Of a stretch of 64,000 bases of DNA, positions 51,615 through 59,398 are shown piece by piece. Both the position numbers and the translations under genes were made by a program. Location of the stretch: positions 868,001 through 932,000 of the forward strand of contig OZ255631.1 of assembly GCA_965276835.1 (NCBI GenBank), given 5' to 3'. Position 1 is the first letter of the stretch; every line of letters begins with the position of its first letter. Under the pieces are notes generated by a model, which did not search any database, had not been told where the DNA came from, and worked only from the letters and a program-made list of their open reading frames with translations. Source of the stretch: BOG-932 sp965276835. Its GTDB lineage: Bacteria; Pseudomonadota; Alphaproteobacteria; BOG-932; Roseiterribacteraceae.

Positions 51615-52064
51615 TTAGTGCGGCTTGTCCGCCTTATCCGGATAATAGTCATCCTGGTGGTGCTGCGCGAAGCGGGATTTTTCGACGTCCCACGCCTTCT
51701 TCGGCAGTTTTTCCATCGAGTGGCGCGTATCGGCGTGTTCGCGGATATGCAGAATCTTGCCTTGAAAGATCGTCATGATGAAGGCGTAGATGTTGTTGTA
51801 GTCCTCGCCATCCTCAGTCTTGGCATGGCTTTCCAGCTCCAGTACGACCTTGTCGCCCTCAGCGATGGCGTCCAGCAGCGTGAACCTCATCGGCACGGCC
51901 TTCAAGATTTCGGCAGCCGTTGCCTTTTGGGTGCGCATCGGGATCGCCTTGCGCGGGCCGCTCGACCAAAGCGTGCCTGCATCGTGCAGTAACGCCTGCG
52001 CCTCCGAGATTCGGCCTTCGCTGACCAACTCGAAATAGCTCCAGGCGATTTCCTTGTTGGTCAT
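51615..52064 (-). CDS. NTF2-fold (SnoaL-like) protein
   Basis: 149 residues from the ATG at 52064. Signature: EIAWSYFELVSEGRISEAQALLHDAGTLW at the start, MRFTLLDAIAEGDKVVLELESHAKTEDGEDYNNIYAFIMTI and ILHIREHADT, as in SnoaL/NTF2-fold proteins with a KSI-like pocket. The C-terminus is extended with a charged, aromatic stretch (KLPKKAWDVEKSRFAQH). It is followed on the same strand 13 bp later by the medium-chain reductase, with which it is probably cotranscribed. secA lies upstream with a 10-bp gap. Confidence 0.85.
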   Translation of the reverse strand: MTNKEIAWSYFELVSEGRISEAQALLHDAGTLWSSGPRKAIPMRTQKATAAEILKAVPMRFTLLDAIAEGDKVVLELESHAKTEDGEDYNNIYAFIMTIFQGKILHIREHADTRHSMEKLPKKAWDVEKSRFAQHHQDDYYPDKADKPH

Positions 52065-52074
52065 GGTTTTCGGA

Positions 52075-54771
52075 TCAGGCCGTCGCGCCGTGGCAGTGCT
52101 TGAACTTTTTTCCACTGCCGCACGGGCAGGCAGCATTGCGCGGCACGGCGCTGAGGTCGGTGCCGGGGGCCATCTGCGGCGGTGCAGCCGCCAGGGCAAG
52201 CTGGCCGGAGCCGATGAATCCCGGCTCCATATCCAGCGCCGGGTCACGCCGCGTCTCGTGCATTTCCTGTGGCGGGAATTCCATGCCCTCGGGCGGTTGG
52301 GCCTGGATGACGATGTTGGACAGGTATCGTGTGACCTGTTCGCGGACCTCGTCCAGCATTCCGGCAAACAGAGTGAATGCCTCGCGTTTGTATTCGTTCA
52401 GAGGATCGCGTTGGCCATAGGCGCGCAGATTGATGCCCTGGCGCAGATGGTCGAGCGCCAGCAGGTGTTCCTTCCAGGCTTGGTCCAGTATCTGCAACAG
52501 CAGGCTGCGCCCGATCTGGTTCATCACGTCGGCGCTGTAGGTGGCGACCTTTTCGGCGACTTTGGCGTCGGAGGCGTCCAGCACGCGCTCCAGCACGGTG
52601 TCGCCGGTAATGCCTTGTTCCTGCGCCCATTCCTCAAACGGCAGGTCGAGGCCCAGAATATCCTTGATCTCGGCGTCGAGCGCCGTGACGTTCCACTGCT
52701 CGGCGTAGGAATTGGGCGGAATATTGCGGGCGACGATCCGATCGATCACATCATGGCGCATATCCTCGACGATGGTGTCGACCAGATCGGCGGACATCAC
52801 CTCGCGGCGCTGCTCATAGATGACCTTGCGCTGGTCATTCATGACGTCGTCGTATTTCAGCAGGTTCTTGCGCACTTCGAAGTGCTGCTGCTCGACTTTC
52901 TTCTGCGCGCGTTCCAGCGCCTTGTTGATCCAAGGATGGATGATCGCCTCACCCTCCTGGATGCCCAGCCGCTGCAGGACGCCATCCATGCGCTGCATGC
53001 CGTAGATGCGCATTAGGTCATCTTCCAGCGACAGGAAGAACTTGGAATTGCCGGGATCGCCCTGGCGGCCGGAACGGCCGCGCAACTGGTTGTCGATCCG
53101 GCGCGATTCATGGCGCTCGGTGCCGACGACATAAAGGCCGCCGGCCTTCATGACCGTGTCCTTTGCCGCGTCCAATTCCTTACGGATTTCGGCAGTCTTC
53201 GCTTCGCGCGCCTCGCCCTCCAAGCCATCCGCCTCTTCGCGGACGCGGACTTCGAAATTGCCGCCCAACTGAATGTCGGTGCCGCGGCCGGCCATATTGG
53301 TTGCGATGGTGACCGCGCCCGGGCGGCCGGCTTCGGCGATAATCGCCGCTTCCTGCTCGTGATAGCGGGCATTAAGGACAGAGTGCGGCACCTTTTTCTT
53401 TTTCAGAAGCGCCGCAAGATGTTCCGATTTCTCGATCGACACGGTGCCGACCAGCACCGGCTGCTGGCGCTGGCGCGCCTCGTCGATCAGGGTAATGATC
53501 GCCTCGTTCTTCTCGTCCGCGGTGCGATAGACTTCGTCGTCGCCGTCGATGCGCGACACGTCGCGGTTGGTCGGCATCTCGACCACGTCCAGCCGGTAGA
53601 TTTCAGCGAATTCGCCGGCTTCGGTCATCGCCGTGCCGGTCATGCCCGCCAGCTTCGGATACATCCGGAAATAGTTCTGGAAGGTAATCGACGCCAGCGT
53701 CTGATTTTCTTGCTGGATTGTCGTGTGTTCCTTGGCCTCCAGCGCCTGATGCAGGCCTTCGGAATACCGCCGTCCGCTCATCATACGGCCGGTGAATTCG
53801 TCGATGATGATAACCTTGTCGTCCTTGACGATGTAATCGACGTCCCGGGTGAACAGCTTGTGGGCGCGCAGCGCCTGATTGACGTGGTGCACCAGATTGA
53901 CGTTCTGCACGTCGTAGAGTGTGCCGGTCTCCAAGAGGCCGGCACCGCGCAGCAGTTCCTCGATCTTCTCGGTGCCGGGCTCGTTCAGCGCGACCGTCTT
54001 ATGCTTCTCGTCCTTGTCGTAGTCTTCCGGATCGAGGCTGGGGATCAGGGTATCGACCCGCTGGTAAAGCTCGGCCGCATCCTGCGCCGGGCCCGAGATG
54101 ATCAGCGGTGTACGGGCCTCGTCGATCAGGATCGAGTCAACTTCGTCGACGATGGCATAGTTGAAAGGCCGCTGGACCATCTCCTCCAGCCGGTACTTCA
54201 TGTTATCGCGCAGATAGTCGAAGCCGAACTCGTTGTTCGTGCCATAGGTGACGTCGGACGCGTAGGCCTCGCGGCGTTCGTTGTCGTCCAGATTGTTGAT
54301 GATGCAACCGACGGTCAGCCCCAGGAAACGATAGACCTGGCCCATCCATCCGCTGTCACGCTGCGCCAGATAGTCGTTGACCGTCACGACGTGGACGCCT
54401 TTGCCCGACAATGCGTTCAGATAGACGGCAAGGGTGGCGACCAGCGTTTTGCCTTCGCCGGTTTTCATCTCGGCGATCTTACCGCTGTGCAGAACCGCGC
54501 CGCCCATCAGCTGTACGTCGAAATGCCGCTGGCCCAGTGTCCGTTTCGCCGCCTCCCGAACCACCGCGAAGGCGTCGGGCATGATGTCGTCGAGCGTCTC
54601 GCCCTCCGCCAGCCGTCCGCGCAGCACGCCGGTTTGCCCGCGCAACTCGTCGTCCGACATGGGCAGGTATTTGCCTTCGAGCGCGTTGGTTTTCTGGACA
54701 ACCGGCCGAAGCCCCGCAACGATCCGATCGTTGGAGTTTCCGAACAGTTTGCGGGCGACCGCACCGAACAT
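52075..54771 (-). CDS. secA: SecA, preprotein translocase motor ATPase
   Basis: 898 residues, full length. Walker A is MKTGEGKT at 102-109; the DEAD-like Walker B is VDEVDSILIDEARTP near 207; a second nucleotide domain has MAGRGTDIQLGGNF and GTERHESRRIDNQLRGRSGRQGD; the C-terminal SEC-C zinc motif is CPCGSGKKFKHCHG. SecA drives export through SecYEG. A good promoter with TTGACA lies upstream at 54834-54862, and there is a hairpin in the leader. Start ATG at 54771. Confidence 0.98.
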   Translation of the reverse strand: MFGAVARKLFGNSNDRIVAGLRPVVQKTNALEGKYLPMSDDELRGQTGVLRGRLAEGETLDDIMPDAFAVVREAAKRTLGQRHFDVQLMGGAVLHSGKIAEMKTGEGKTLVATLAVYLNALSGKGVHVVTVNDYLAQRDSGWMGQVYRFLGLTVGCIINNLDDNERREAYASDVTYGTNNEFGFDYLRDNMKYRLEEMVQRPFNYAIVDEVDSILIDEARTPLIISGPAQDAAELYQRVDTLIPSLDPEDYDKDEKHKTVALNEPGTEKIEELLRGAGLLETGTLYDVQNVNLVHHVNQALRAHKLFTRDVDYIVKDDKVIIIDEFTGRMMSGRRYSEGLHQALEAKEHTTIQQENQTLASITFQNYFRMYPKLAGMTGTAMTEAGEFAEIYRLDVVEMPTNRDVSRIDGDDEVYRTADEKNEAIITLIDEARQRQQPVLVGTVSIEKSEHLAALLKKKKVPHSVLNARYHEQEAAIIAEAGRPGAVTIATNMAGRGTDIQLGGNFEVRVREEADGLEGEAREAKTAEIRKELDAAKDTVMKAGGLYVVGTERHESRRIDNQLRGRSGRQGDPGNSKFFLSLEDDLMRIYGMQRMDGVLQRLGIQEGEAIIHPWINKALERAQKKVEQQHFEVRKNLLKYDDVMNDQRKVIYEQRREVMSADLVDTIVEDMRHDVIDRIVARNIPPNSYAEQWNVTALDAEIKDILGLDLPFEEWAQEQGITGDTVLERVLDASDAKVAEKVATYSADVMNQIGRSLLLQILDQAWKEHLLALDHLRQGINLRAYGQRDPLNEYKREAFTLFAGMLDEVREQVTRYLSNIVIQAQPPEGMEFPPQEMHETRRDPALDMEPGFIGSGQLALAAAPPQMAPGTDLSAVPRNAACPCGSGKKFKHCHGATA

Positions 54772-54785
54772 TGAAATTCCTTGCC

Positions 54786-54808
54786 CGAGCCTGCTGGATT
54801 CAGGCTCG
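54786..54808 (-). other. Leader hairpin upstream of secA
   Basis: CGAGCCTG / CAGGCTCG is a perfect 8-bp stem with a 7-base loop, between the predicted promoter and the secA start, ending 14 bases before the ATG. In the transcript it would sit just 5' of the ribosome site (AAGGAA), so it could affect secA translation. Confidence 0.45.
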
Positions 54809-54833
54809 TCTTATAAGAGTATAGAACCCCCGT

Positions 54834-54862
54834 CAGATAAGGGTGCGCCCCCACTGTGTCAA
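54834..54862 (-). promoter_or_regulatory. Predicted sigma-70 promoter of secA
   Basis: Read on the minus strand: perfect -35 TTGACA (54857-54862), 17-bp spacer, then TATCTG (54834-54839) as the -10. The direction leads into secA, 63 bp downstream. A second AT-rich box, TATACT, lies a little closer to the gene. Confidence 0.5.
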
Positions 54863-54890
54863 CGAACGGCAGGAGCGAGTTCGGGCAATC

Positions 54891-54908
54891 GCGCGCTTGT
54901 AAGCGCGC
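54891..54908. other. Perfect hairpin in the secA–isomerase divergent region
   Basis: GCGCGCTT / AAGCGCGC is a perfect 8-bp stem with a 2-base loop, about 90 bp upstream of the isomerase start. Its position upstream of two divergent genes makes a terminator unlikely; it may be a protein-binding palindrome. Confidence 0.35.
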
Positions 54909-55001
54909 TGGCGACGTGTAGTATGCGGCACCCCACGGGATAGGCGGTCGCGCACGATTGCTGCCGTATCCATGCCCTTATTTGGAGCGTCACCTTCCAT
55001 C

Positions 55002-56039
55002 ATGGCTTCTTCCTCATCGAACGGTCCGATGACCGCGATTATTGTTATCGTCGTTGCCGCCGCGGCCGGCGGTATCGGATATTATTTCGGTCATGGCGGA
55101 GCCGGCATGTCCGCCTCGACGCCTGGTGGCACAATGGCGCCGATGTCCAGCAGCGCTGCGCCGCAACCGACCAAGACCGCCGTGGTTGCCAAAGTTGACG
55201 GCCTTCCGATCTATCAGTCGGAGGTCGATGCGATCGTCGCCGATGTCGGCGACCAGGCCAAGGCGCAGATGTCGCCCGCCGACCTTCAGTCCCGCGTGGT
55301 CGATCGCCTGATCGACGTCAAACTGGCGGGTGAGAAGGCAGCGGCGGAGAAACTGGATCAGGACCCGCTGGTCCAGCAGCGCCTGCATATGGTACAGATC
55401 ACGACTGTCGCCGACACCTATATGGACCGGACGGCGCGCGCCAAGATCACCGACGACGTGCTGAAGGCGAAATATGACGAGCTGACCAAGCAGGTCACGC
55501 CGCCGCAGGAAGTTCATGCCCGGCACATTCTGGTCAAGACCGAGCAGGAAGCCAAAGACATCATCGCCCAGCTCAAGAAGGGCGCGGACTTCGAGAAATT
55601 GGCCAAGGAAAAGTCGACCGATCCGGGTTCGGGTGAGAGCGGCGGCGACCTCGGCTATTTCACCAAAGACAAGATGGTCCCTGAATTCGCCGACGCGGCT
55701 TTCAAGATGAATGCAGGCCAGATCAGCGACACGCCGGTTCATTCGCAATATGGCTGGCACGTCATCCAGGTGCTGGACAAGCGGGCGCAACCGTTGCCGG
55801 CATTCGATACGGTGAAGCCGCAATTGACCAATCTCGTCCTGCAGGATGAGGAAAAGAAGGTCATGGAAGACTTACGTAAAAACGCGAAGATCGAGCACTT
55901 CAATCCTGACGGCACGCCTGTCGTCGATACGCCTGCCGCTCCCGCTGCTGCCGCTCCGGCCGCGGCACCGGCACCGGCCGCACCGGCTCCAGCCGCTGCC
56001 ACACCGGCTCCGGCCGCTCCGGCCCCGGCGAAGAAATAG
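55002..56039 (+). CDS. Parvulin-type peptidyl-prolyl isomerase (PrsA/PpiD-like), membrane-anchored
   Basis: 345 residues from the ATG at 55002 (GGAGCG upstream); the ATG at 54972 is in frame but lacks a ribosome site. One N-terminal anchor (TAIIVIVVAAAAGGIGYYFG), SurA_N-like helices, then a parvulin domain VHARHILVKTEQEAK, STDPGSGESGGDLGYF, KMVPEFADAAF and SQYGWHVIQVLDKR. The last ~35 residues are an Ala-Pro repeat (APAPA). It helps fold secreted proteins, fitting its place next to secA. Confidence 0.93.
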   Translation: MASSSSNGPMTAIIVIVVAAAAGGIGYYFGHGGAGMSASTPGGTMAPMSSSAAPQPTKTAVVAKVDGLPIYQSEVDAIVADVGDQAKAQMSPADLQSRVVDRLIDVKLAGEKAAAEKLDQDPLVQQRLHMVQITTVADTYMDRTARAKITDDVLKAKYDELTKQVTPPQEVHARHILVKTEQEAKDIIAQLKKGADFEKLAKEKSTDPGSGESGGDLGYFTKDKMVPEFADAAFKMNAGQISDTPVHSQYGWHVIQVLDKRAQPLPAFDTVKPQLTNLVLQDEEKKVMEDLRKNAKIEHFNPDGTPVVDTPAAPAAAAPAAAPAPAAPAPAAATPAPAAPAPAKK

Positions 56040-56046
56040 GTTGCCG

Positions 56047-57282
56047 GTGGCTGGGCTGACGGTTTCGCCGCTGGCGCCGGCCAAGCAACCTGCTTTGCCC
56101 AAGATCGCGGGTGTCCGGCTCGCCTGCGCCGCGATCGGGCTGAAAAAGAACGGTGGCCGCGACCTGATGCTGGCGGAGCTGGCTGAGGGCACGACCATTG
56201 CCGGCGCGCTGACCCGCTCGCTTTGCAGTTCCGCGCCGGTCGATTGGTGCCGGCATGCGCTGAAGGGCGGCAAGGCTCGTGTAATCGTGGTCAACTCCGG
56301 CAATTCGAATGCTTTCACCGGCAAGGCCGGCGACCTGACGGTCGAGGCGACGATCGTGGCGGCTTCGACCCTGTTTCGGTGCCATCATAACGAGGTGTTC
56401 ATCGCTTCGACCGGTGTCATTGGGCAACCGCTGCCGGCTGACGCCATTCCGGCGGCGATCCCGGATCTGGCCAAAAAGTTGAAGCCGGCCGGCTGGGCCG
56501 ACGCGGCGGAGGCAATCCGAACTACCGATACCTTTGCAAAATCCGTCACCCGCACGGCGATGATCGACGGCGTCAAGGTCACCATCAACGGCATCGCCAA
56601 AGGCTCCGGCATGATCGCGCCGGACATGGCGACGATGCTGGCCTTTCTGTTCACCGACGCCGCGATATCGGCAAAGGTCTTGCAAAAGATCGTGGACCGG
56701 GCGGTCAAGCGGTCTTTCAATTCGATCACCGTGGACAGCGATACCTCGACCAGCGATACCGTCTTGTTCGCCGCCACCGGTGCGGCGGGCAATCATCCGG
56801 TCGACCATGCCGGCGACAAAAAGCTGAAGGACTTCCGCCACGCCGTCGAAGACGCGATGGTCGAATTGGCACAACTGATTGTGCGCGACGGCGAGGGCGC
56901 CTCGAAATTTGTTACTGTCCATGTGAAGGGCGCAGCTTCGGGCGGCGCCGCCAGACGCGTTGGACTCGCAATTGCCAACTCCCCGCTGGTCAAGACCGCG
57001 ATCGCCGGTGAGGACGCCAACTGGGGCCGTATCGTCATGGCGGTGGGCAAGGCCGGCGAGAAGGCCGACCGCGACCGGCTGGGCATCTCCGTCGGTGGCG
57101 TGCCGATCACCCGACACGGGCAAATCGTCGAGGGTTATGACGAGACGCCGGTCGCCAAGCATATGACCGGCCCTAATATCGACATCGCGGTCGATCTTGA
57201 CATCGGCAAGGGGAAGGCGACGGTTTGGACGTGCGACCTCACCCATGGCTATATCGATATCAATGGCAGCTATCGCAGTTGA
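56047..57282 (+). CDS. argJ: ArgJ, bifunctional ornithine acetyltransferase / N-acetylglutamate synthase
   Basis: 411 residues from a GTG at 56047; a TTG at 56041 is an alternative since no ATG exists nearby. The autocleavage site is in KGSGMIAPDMATMLAF, with cut before Thr at about residue 196, giving alpha and beta chains. VNSGNSNAFTG, GVIGQPLP, VDSDTSTSDTV and EDANWGRIVMAVGKAG are typical. ArgJ recycles the acetyl group between ornithine and glutamate in arginine synthesis. It follows the isomerase gene by only a few bases. Confidence 0.96.
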   Translation: MAGLTVSPLAPAKQPALPKIAGVRLACAAIGLKKNGGRDLMLAELAEGTTIAGALTRSLCSSAPVDWCRHALKGGKARVIVVNSGNSNAFTGKAGDLTVEATIVAASTLFRCHHNEVFIASTGVIGQPLPADAIPAAIPDLAKKLKPAGWADAAEAIRTTDTFAKSVTRTAMIDGVKVTINGIAKGSGMIAPDMATMLAFLFTDAAISAKVLQKIVDRAVKRSFNSITVDSDTSTSDTVLFAATGAAGNHPVDHAGDKKLKDFRHAVEDAMVELAQLIVRDGEGASKFVTVHVKGAASGGAARRVGLAIANSPLVKTAIAGEDANWGRIVMAVGKAGEKADRDRLGISVGGVPITRHGQIVEGYDETPVAKHMTGPNIDIAVDLDIGKGKATVWTCDLTHGYIDINGSYRS

Positions 57283-57327
57283 CCCCGGCGGAACTGGGCA
57301 GGGCCTTCCGCAACCGTTGACGGCCCG

Positions 57328-57912
57328 ATGAGGGGCTTCAGTCTCAAACCTCGCGTTCGCGTCATCGCCGCCCACCGGATCGATACCGACCGGCTTCTAT
57401 TGCGCTCGCCGGTCATCGACGATGCCGCCGCGATTTCTCCATTGCTGGCGAATTGGGACATCGTGCACTGGCTTGTGCGCGTACCCTTTCCGTATCGCTA
57501 TGAACACGCCATTTCCTGGATCGAACGCTCCATCGCCGAGCGGAAGGCCGGCGTTGGCTTTCCGTTCGTGATCATCCGCCGTGACGACAATCTCCTGATC
57601 GGCAGCGTCGACCTGTCGATCGAAGACGATTCGAGCTGCGGTATGCTGGGATACTGGCTGGGCGCGGATTACTGGGGCCAAGGCTATGCCACAGAGGCGG
57701 CCAAGGCCGTTGTCGATTTCGCTTTTGACCGGCTGGACCTGCGTGAGGTCAATGCCAGTGTGCTGCCCGAGAACGACCGTTCGGTGCGCGTGCTGGAGAA
57801 AGCTGGGTTGGCCTATGTCGACCGCCGCCCGGAAGACACGGTCGAACGCGGGCGGGTCGAAACCGATTTCTTCGCGGCGCGGCGCCACAGGCCAAAGCAT
57901 GGAATTCGATGA
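57328..57912 (+). CDS. GNAT acetyltransferase (RimJ/RimL-like)
   Basis: 194 residues. The GNAT fold shows TDRLLLRSPVIDDAAAISPLL, a typical RimJ/RimL N-terminus, then FVIIRRDDNLLIGSVDL, MLGYWLGADYWGQGYATEAAKAV (acetyl-CoA loop QGYATEA) and VNASVLPENDRSVRVLEKAGL. It transfers acetyl from acetyl-CoA to an amine; substrate unknown. Its end overlaps the start of mutT by 4 bp (ATGA). Confidence 0.93.
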   Translation: MRGFSLKPRVRVIAAHRIDTDRLLLRSPVIDDAAAISPLLANWDIVHWLVRVPFPYRYEHAISWIERSIAERKAGVGFPFVIIRRDDNLLIGSVDLSIEDDSSCGMLGYWLGADYWGQGYATEAAKAVVDFAFDRLDLREVNASVLPENDRSVRVLEKAGLAYVDRRPEDTVERGRVETDFFAARRHRPKHGIR

Positions 57913-58319
57913 GTACTGACCGTCCTGTCCTGCTGGTATCGGCGGTCGCCCTGGTCGACGTCGATGGCCGCGTCCTGTTGGCGCAACGGCCCGAGGGCAA
58001 GCATCTGGCCGGGCTTTGGGAATTTCCCGGTGGCAAGGTTCATGCCGGTGAGACGCCCGAGGAGGCGCTGATCCGCGAGCTCAAGGAAGAACTGGATATC
58101 GATACCGATGTCCGTTGCCTTGCGCCGCTTACCTTTGCATCGCACAGCTATCCTGATTTTCACCTGCTGATGCCGCTTTATGTCTGCCGTGTGTGGCAAG
58201 GCATCGCGCGGCCCTGCGAGGGACAGAAACTGGCCTGGGCTCGGGTCGCAGAACTGGCCAACTATCCGATGCCGCCGGCCGACCTGCCGCTGGTGGCGAT
58301 GTTGAGGGATCTTCTATGA
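57909..58319 (+). CDS. mutT: Nudix hydrolase, 8-oxo-dGTP diphosphatase (MutT)
   Basis: 136 residues. N-terminal LVSAVALVDVDGRVLLAQRPEGKHLAGLWEFPGG is characteristic of MutT, and the Nudix box is GKVHAGETPEEALIRELKEEL (GX5EX7REUXEE pattern, 21 residues at about 44-64). The C-terminal half (DFHLLMPLYVCRVWQG, ARVAELANYPMPPAD) fits MutT of oxidised-nucleotide clean-up. It overlaps both neighbours by 4 bp, part of a tightly packed operon. Confidence 0.93.
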   Translation: MSTDRPVLLVSAVALVDVDGRVLLAQRPEGKHLAGLWEFPGGKVHAGETPEEALIRELKEELDIDTDVRCLAPLTFASHSYPDFHLLMPLYVCRVWQGIARPCEGQKLAWARVAELANYPMPPADLPLVAMLRDLL

Positions 58320-58657
58320 GCCGCTTGCTCTATCACATGGCACGGCGGTCGGAATGGGACCAGGCTGAAGCCGGGGGCCTCTATTACGGTTCGGCCGACG
58401 ATCGGCGCGATGGCTTCATGCACTTCTCGACCGACGCGCAGGTGGCGGAGAGCGCTGCCAAGCACCGAACCGGTCAAGCCGACCTGCTGCTGATCGTCGT
58501 TGCGGAGGAGGGGGCAGGCCCCTGGAAATGGGAGGCATCGCGCGGCGGTGCCTTGTTTCCGCATCTTTACGGTCCTTTGCCGGTCACGGCAGCGGTCGGC
58601 GTCCACGAATTGCCGCTTGGCCCTGACGGGCTTCACATCTTTCCGCCCTTCGTTTGA
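58316..58657 (+). CDS. DUF952-domain protein
   Basis: 113 residues. The ATG overlaps the mutT stop (ATGA). Conserved DUF952 features: LLYHMARRSEW, YYGSADDRRDGFMHFSTDAQVAESA near residue 30, DLLLIVV and the C-terminal FPHLYGPLPVTAAV. The family is widespread and uncharacterised; the fold is related to ADP-ribosyltransferase-like proteins in some analyses, which I cannot confirm here. Tight coupling to mutT. Confidence 0.88.
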   Translation: MSRLLYHMARRSEWDQAEAGGLYYGSADDRRDGFMHFSTDAQVAESAAKHRTGQADLLLIVVAEEGAGPWKWEASRGGALFPHLYGPLPVTAAVGVHELPLGPDGLHIFPPFV

Positions 58658-59398
58658 ATGTATCGCGATGTCGTCGATCTGCGGGAGTTCTACCGGAGCA
58701 GCCTTGGCCAGGTCGCGCTACGGCAGGTCAGGCGGCGCATTCGCGAGCTCTGGCCTGACCTGACCGGTCAATCCGTTCTCGGGATCGGTTATGCCACCCC
58801 GTATCTCAGGCCCTTCATCGGCGAGGCGGCGCGCGTGACTGCGGTCATGCCGGCGGCTCAGGGGGTGGTGTTCTGGCCAGCGGACGGCAAGGGGCTTGTC
58901 ACGCTGGCTGAGGAATCGAGCCTGCCGTTCGAAGATCTGTCCTTCGACCGCGTGATCATCGTCCACGCCCTGGAAGGGACGGAGCATACGCGGCAGATGC
59001 TGCGGGAAGTGTGGCGTGTTCTGGGCGGCGGCGGGCGCCTGCTGATCGTCGCCGCCAACCGCTCCGGCCTGTGGTCGCGGACTGAACGCACGCCGTTCGG
59101 CCACGGCAGCCCTTATTCGACCTCGCAGCTGAACCTGATGCTGCGCGACCATCTGTTTGTGCCGGAACGCTCGGCCCGGGCGCTCTATGTGCCGCCGGTC
59201 AATTCCCGTTTCCTGCTGTCGACCGCGCCGGCCTGGGAACGCCTCGGCTATCGGTGGTTTTCAACCTTCGCCGGTGTCAATCTGGTCGAGGCGACCAAGC
59301 AGATCTATGCCGCCAGCGGTCCCGCCGTGGCCGAACCTTCGCGACGTCGTCTGACCTTCCCCAGACCGGTCGCCCAGCCCAAGGGGATGCGGTCCTAG
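58658..59398 (+). CDS. Class I SAM-dependent methyltransferase
   Basis: 246 residues, starting right after the DUF952 stop (TGAATG). SVLGIGYATPYLRPFI is a divergent motif I (G-I-G-Y in place of GxGxG), then VVFWPADGK, EESSLPFEDLSFDRVIIVHALEG (motif IV region) and WRVLGGGGRLLIVAANRSGL. The alphaproteobacterial protein usually stands next to argJ-mutT-like genes, role unknown. Its stop shares CTAG with that of the opposing metX-metW gene. Confidence 0.88.
   Translation: MYRDVVDLREFYRSSLGQVALRQVRRRIRELWPDLTGQSVLGIGYATPYLRPFIGEAARVTAVMPAAQGVVFWPADGKGLVTLAEESSLPFEDLSFDRVIIVHALEGTEHTRQMLREVWRVLGGGGRLLIVAANRSGLWSRTERTPFGHGSPYSTSQLNLMLRDHLFVPERSARALYVPPVNSRFLLSTAPAWERLGYRWFSTFAGVNLVEATKQIYAASGPAVAEPSRRRLTFPRPVAQPKGMRS

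Noticed and set aside
51999..52367. Longer N-terminus for the NTF2-fold gene at 51615-52064
   Set aside because: An upstream in-frame start exists at 52367 but would overlap the SecA C-terminal zinc motif by nearly 300 bp; the ATG at 52064 begins exactly at the domain.
53110..54774. Plus-strand frame of about 554 codons opposite secA
   Set aside because: Antisense shadow of secA; no recognisable domain, Val/Asp/Arg-rich sequence typical of shadows.
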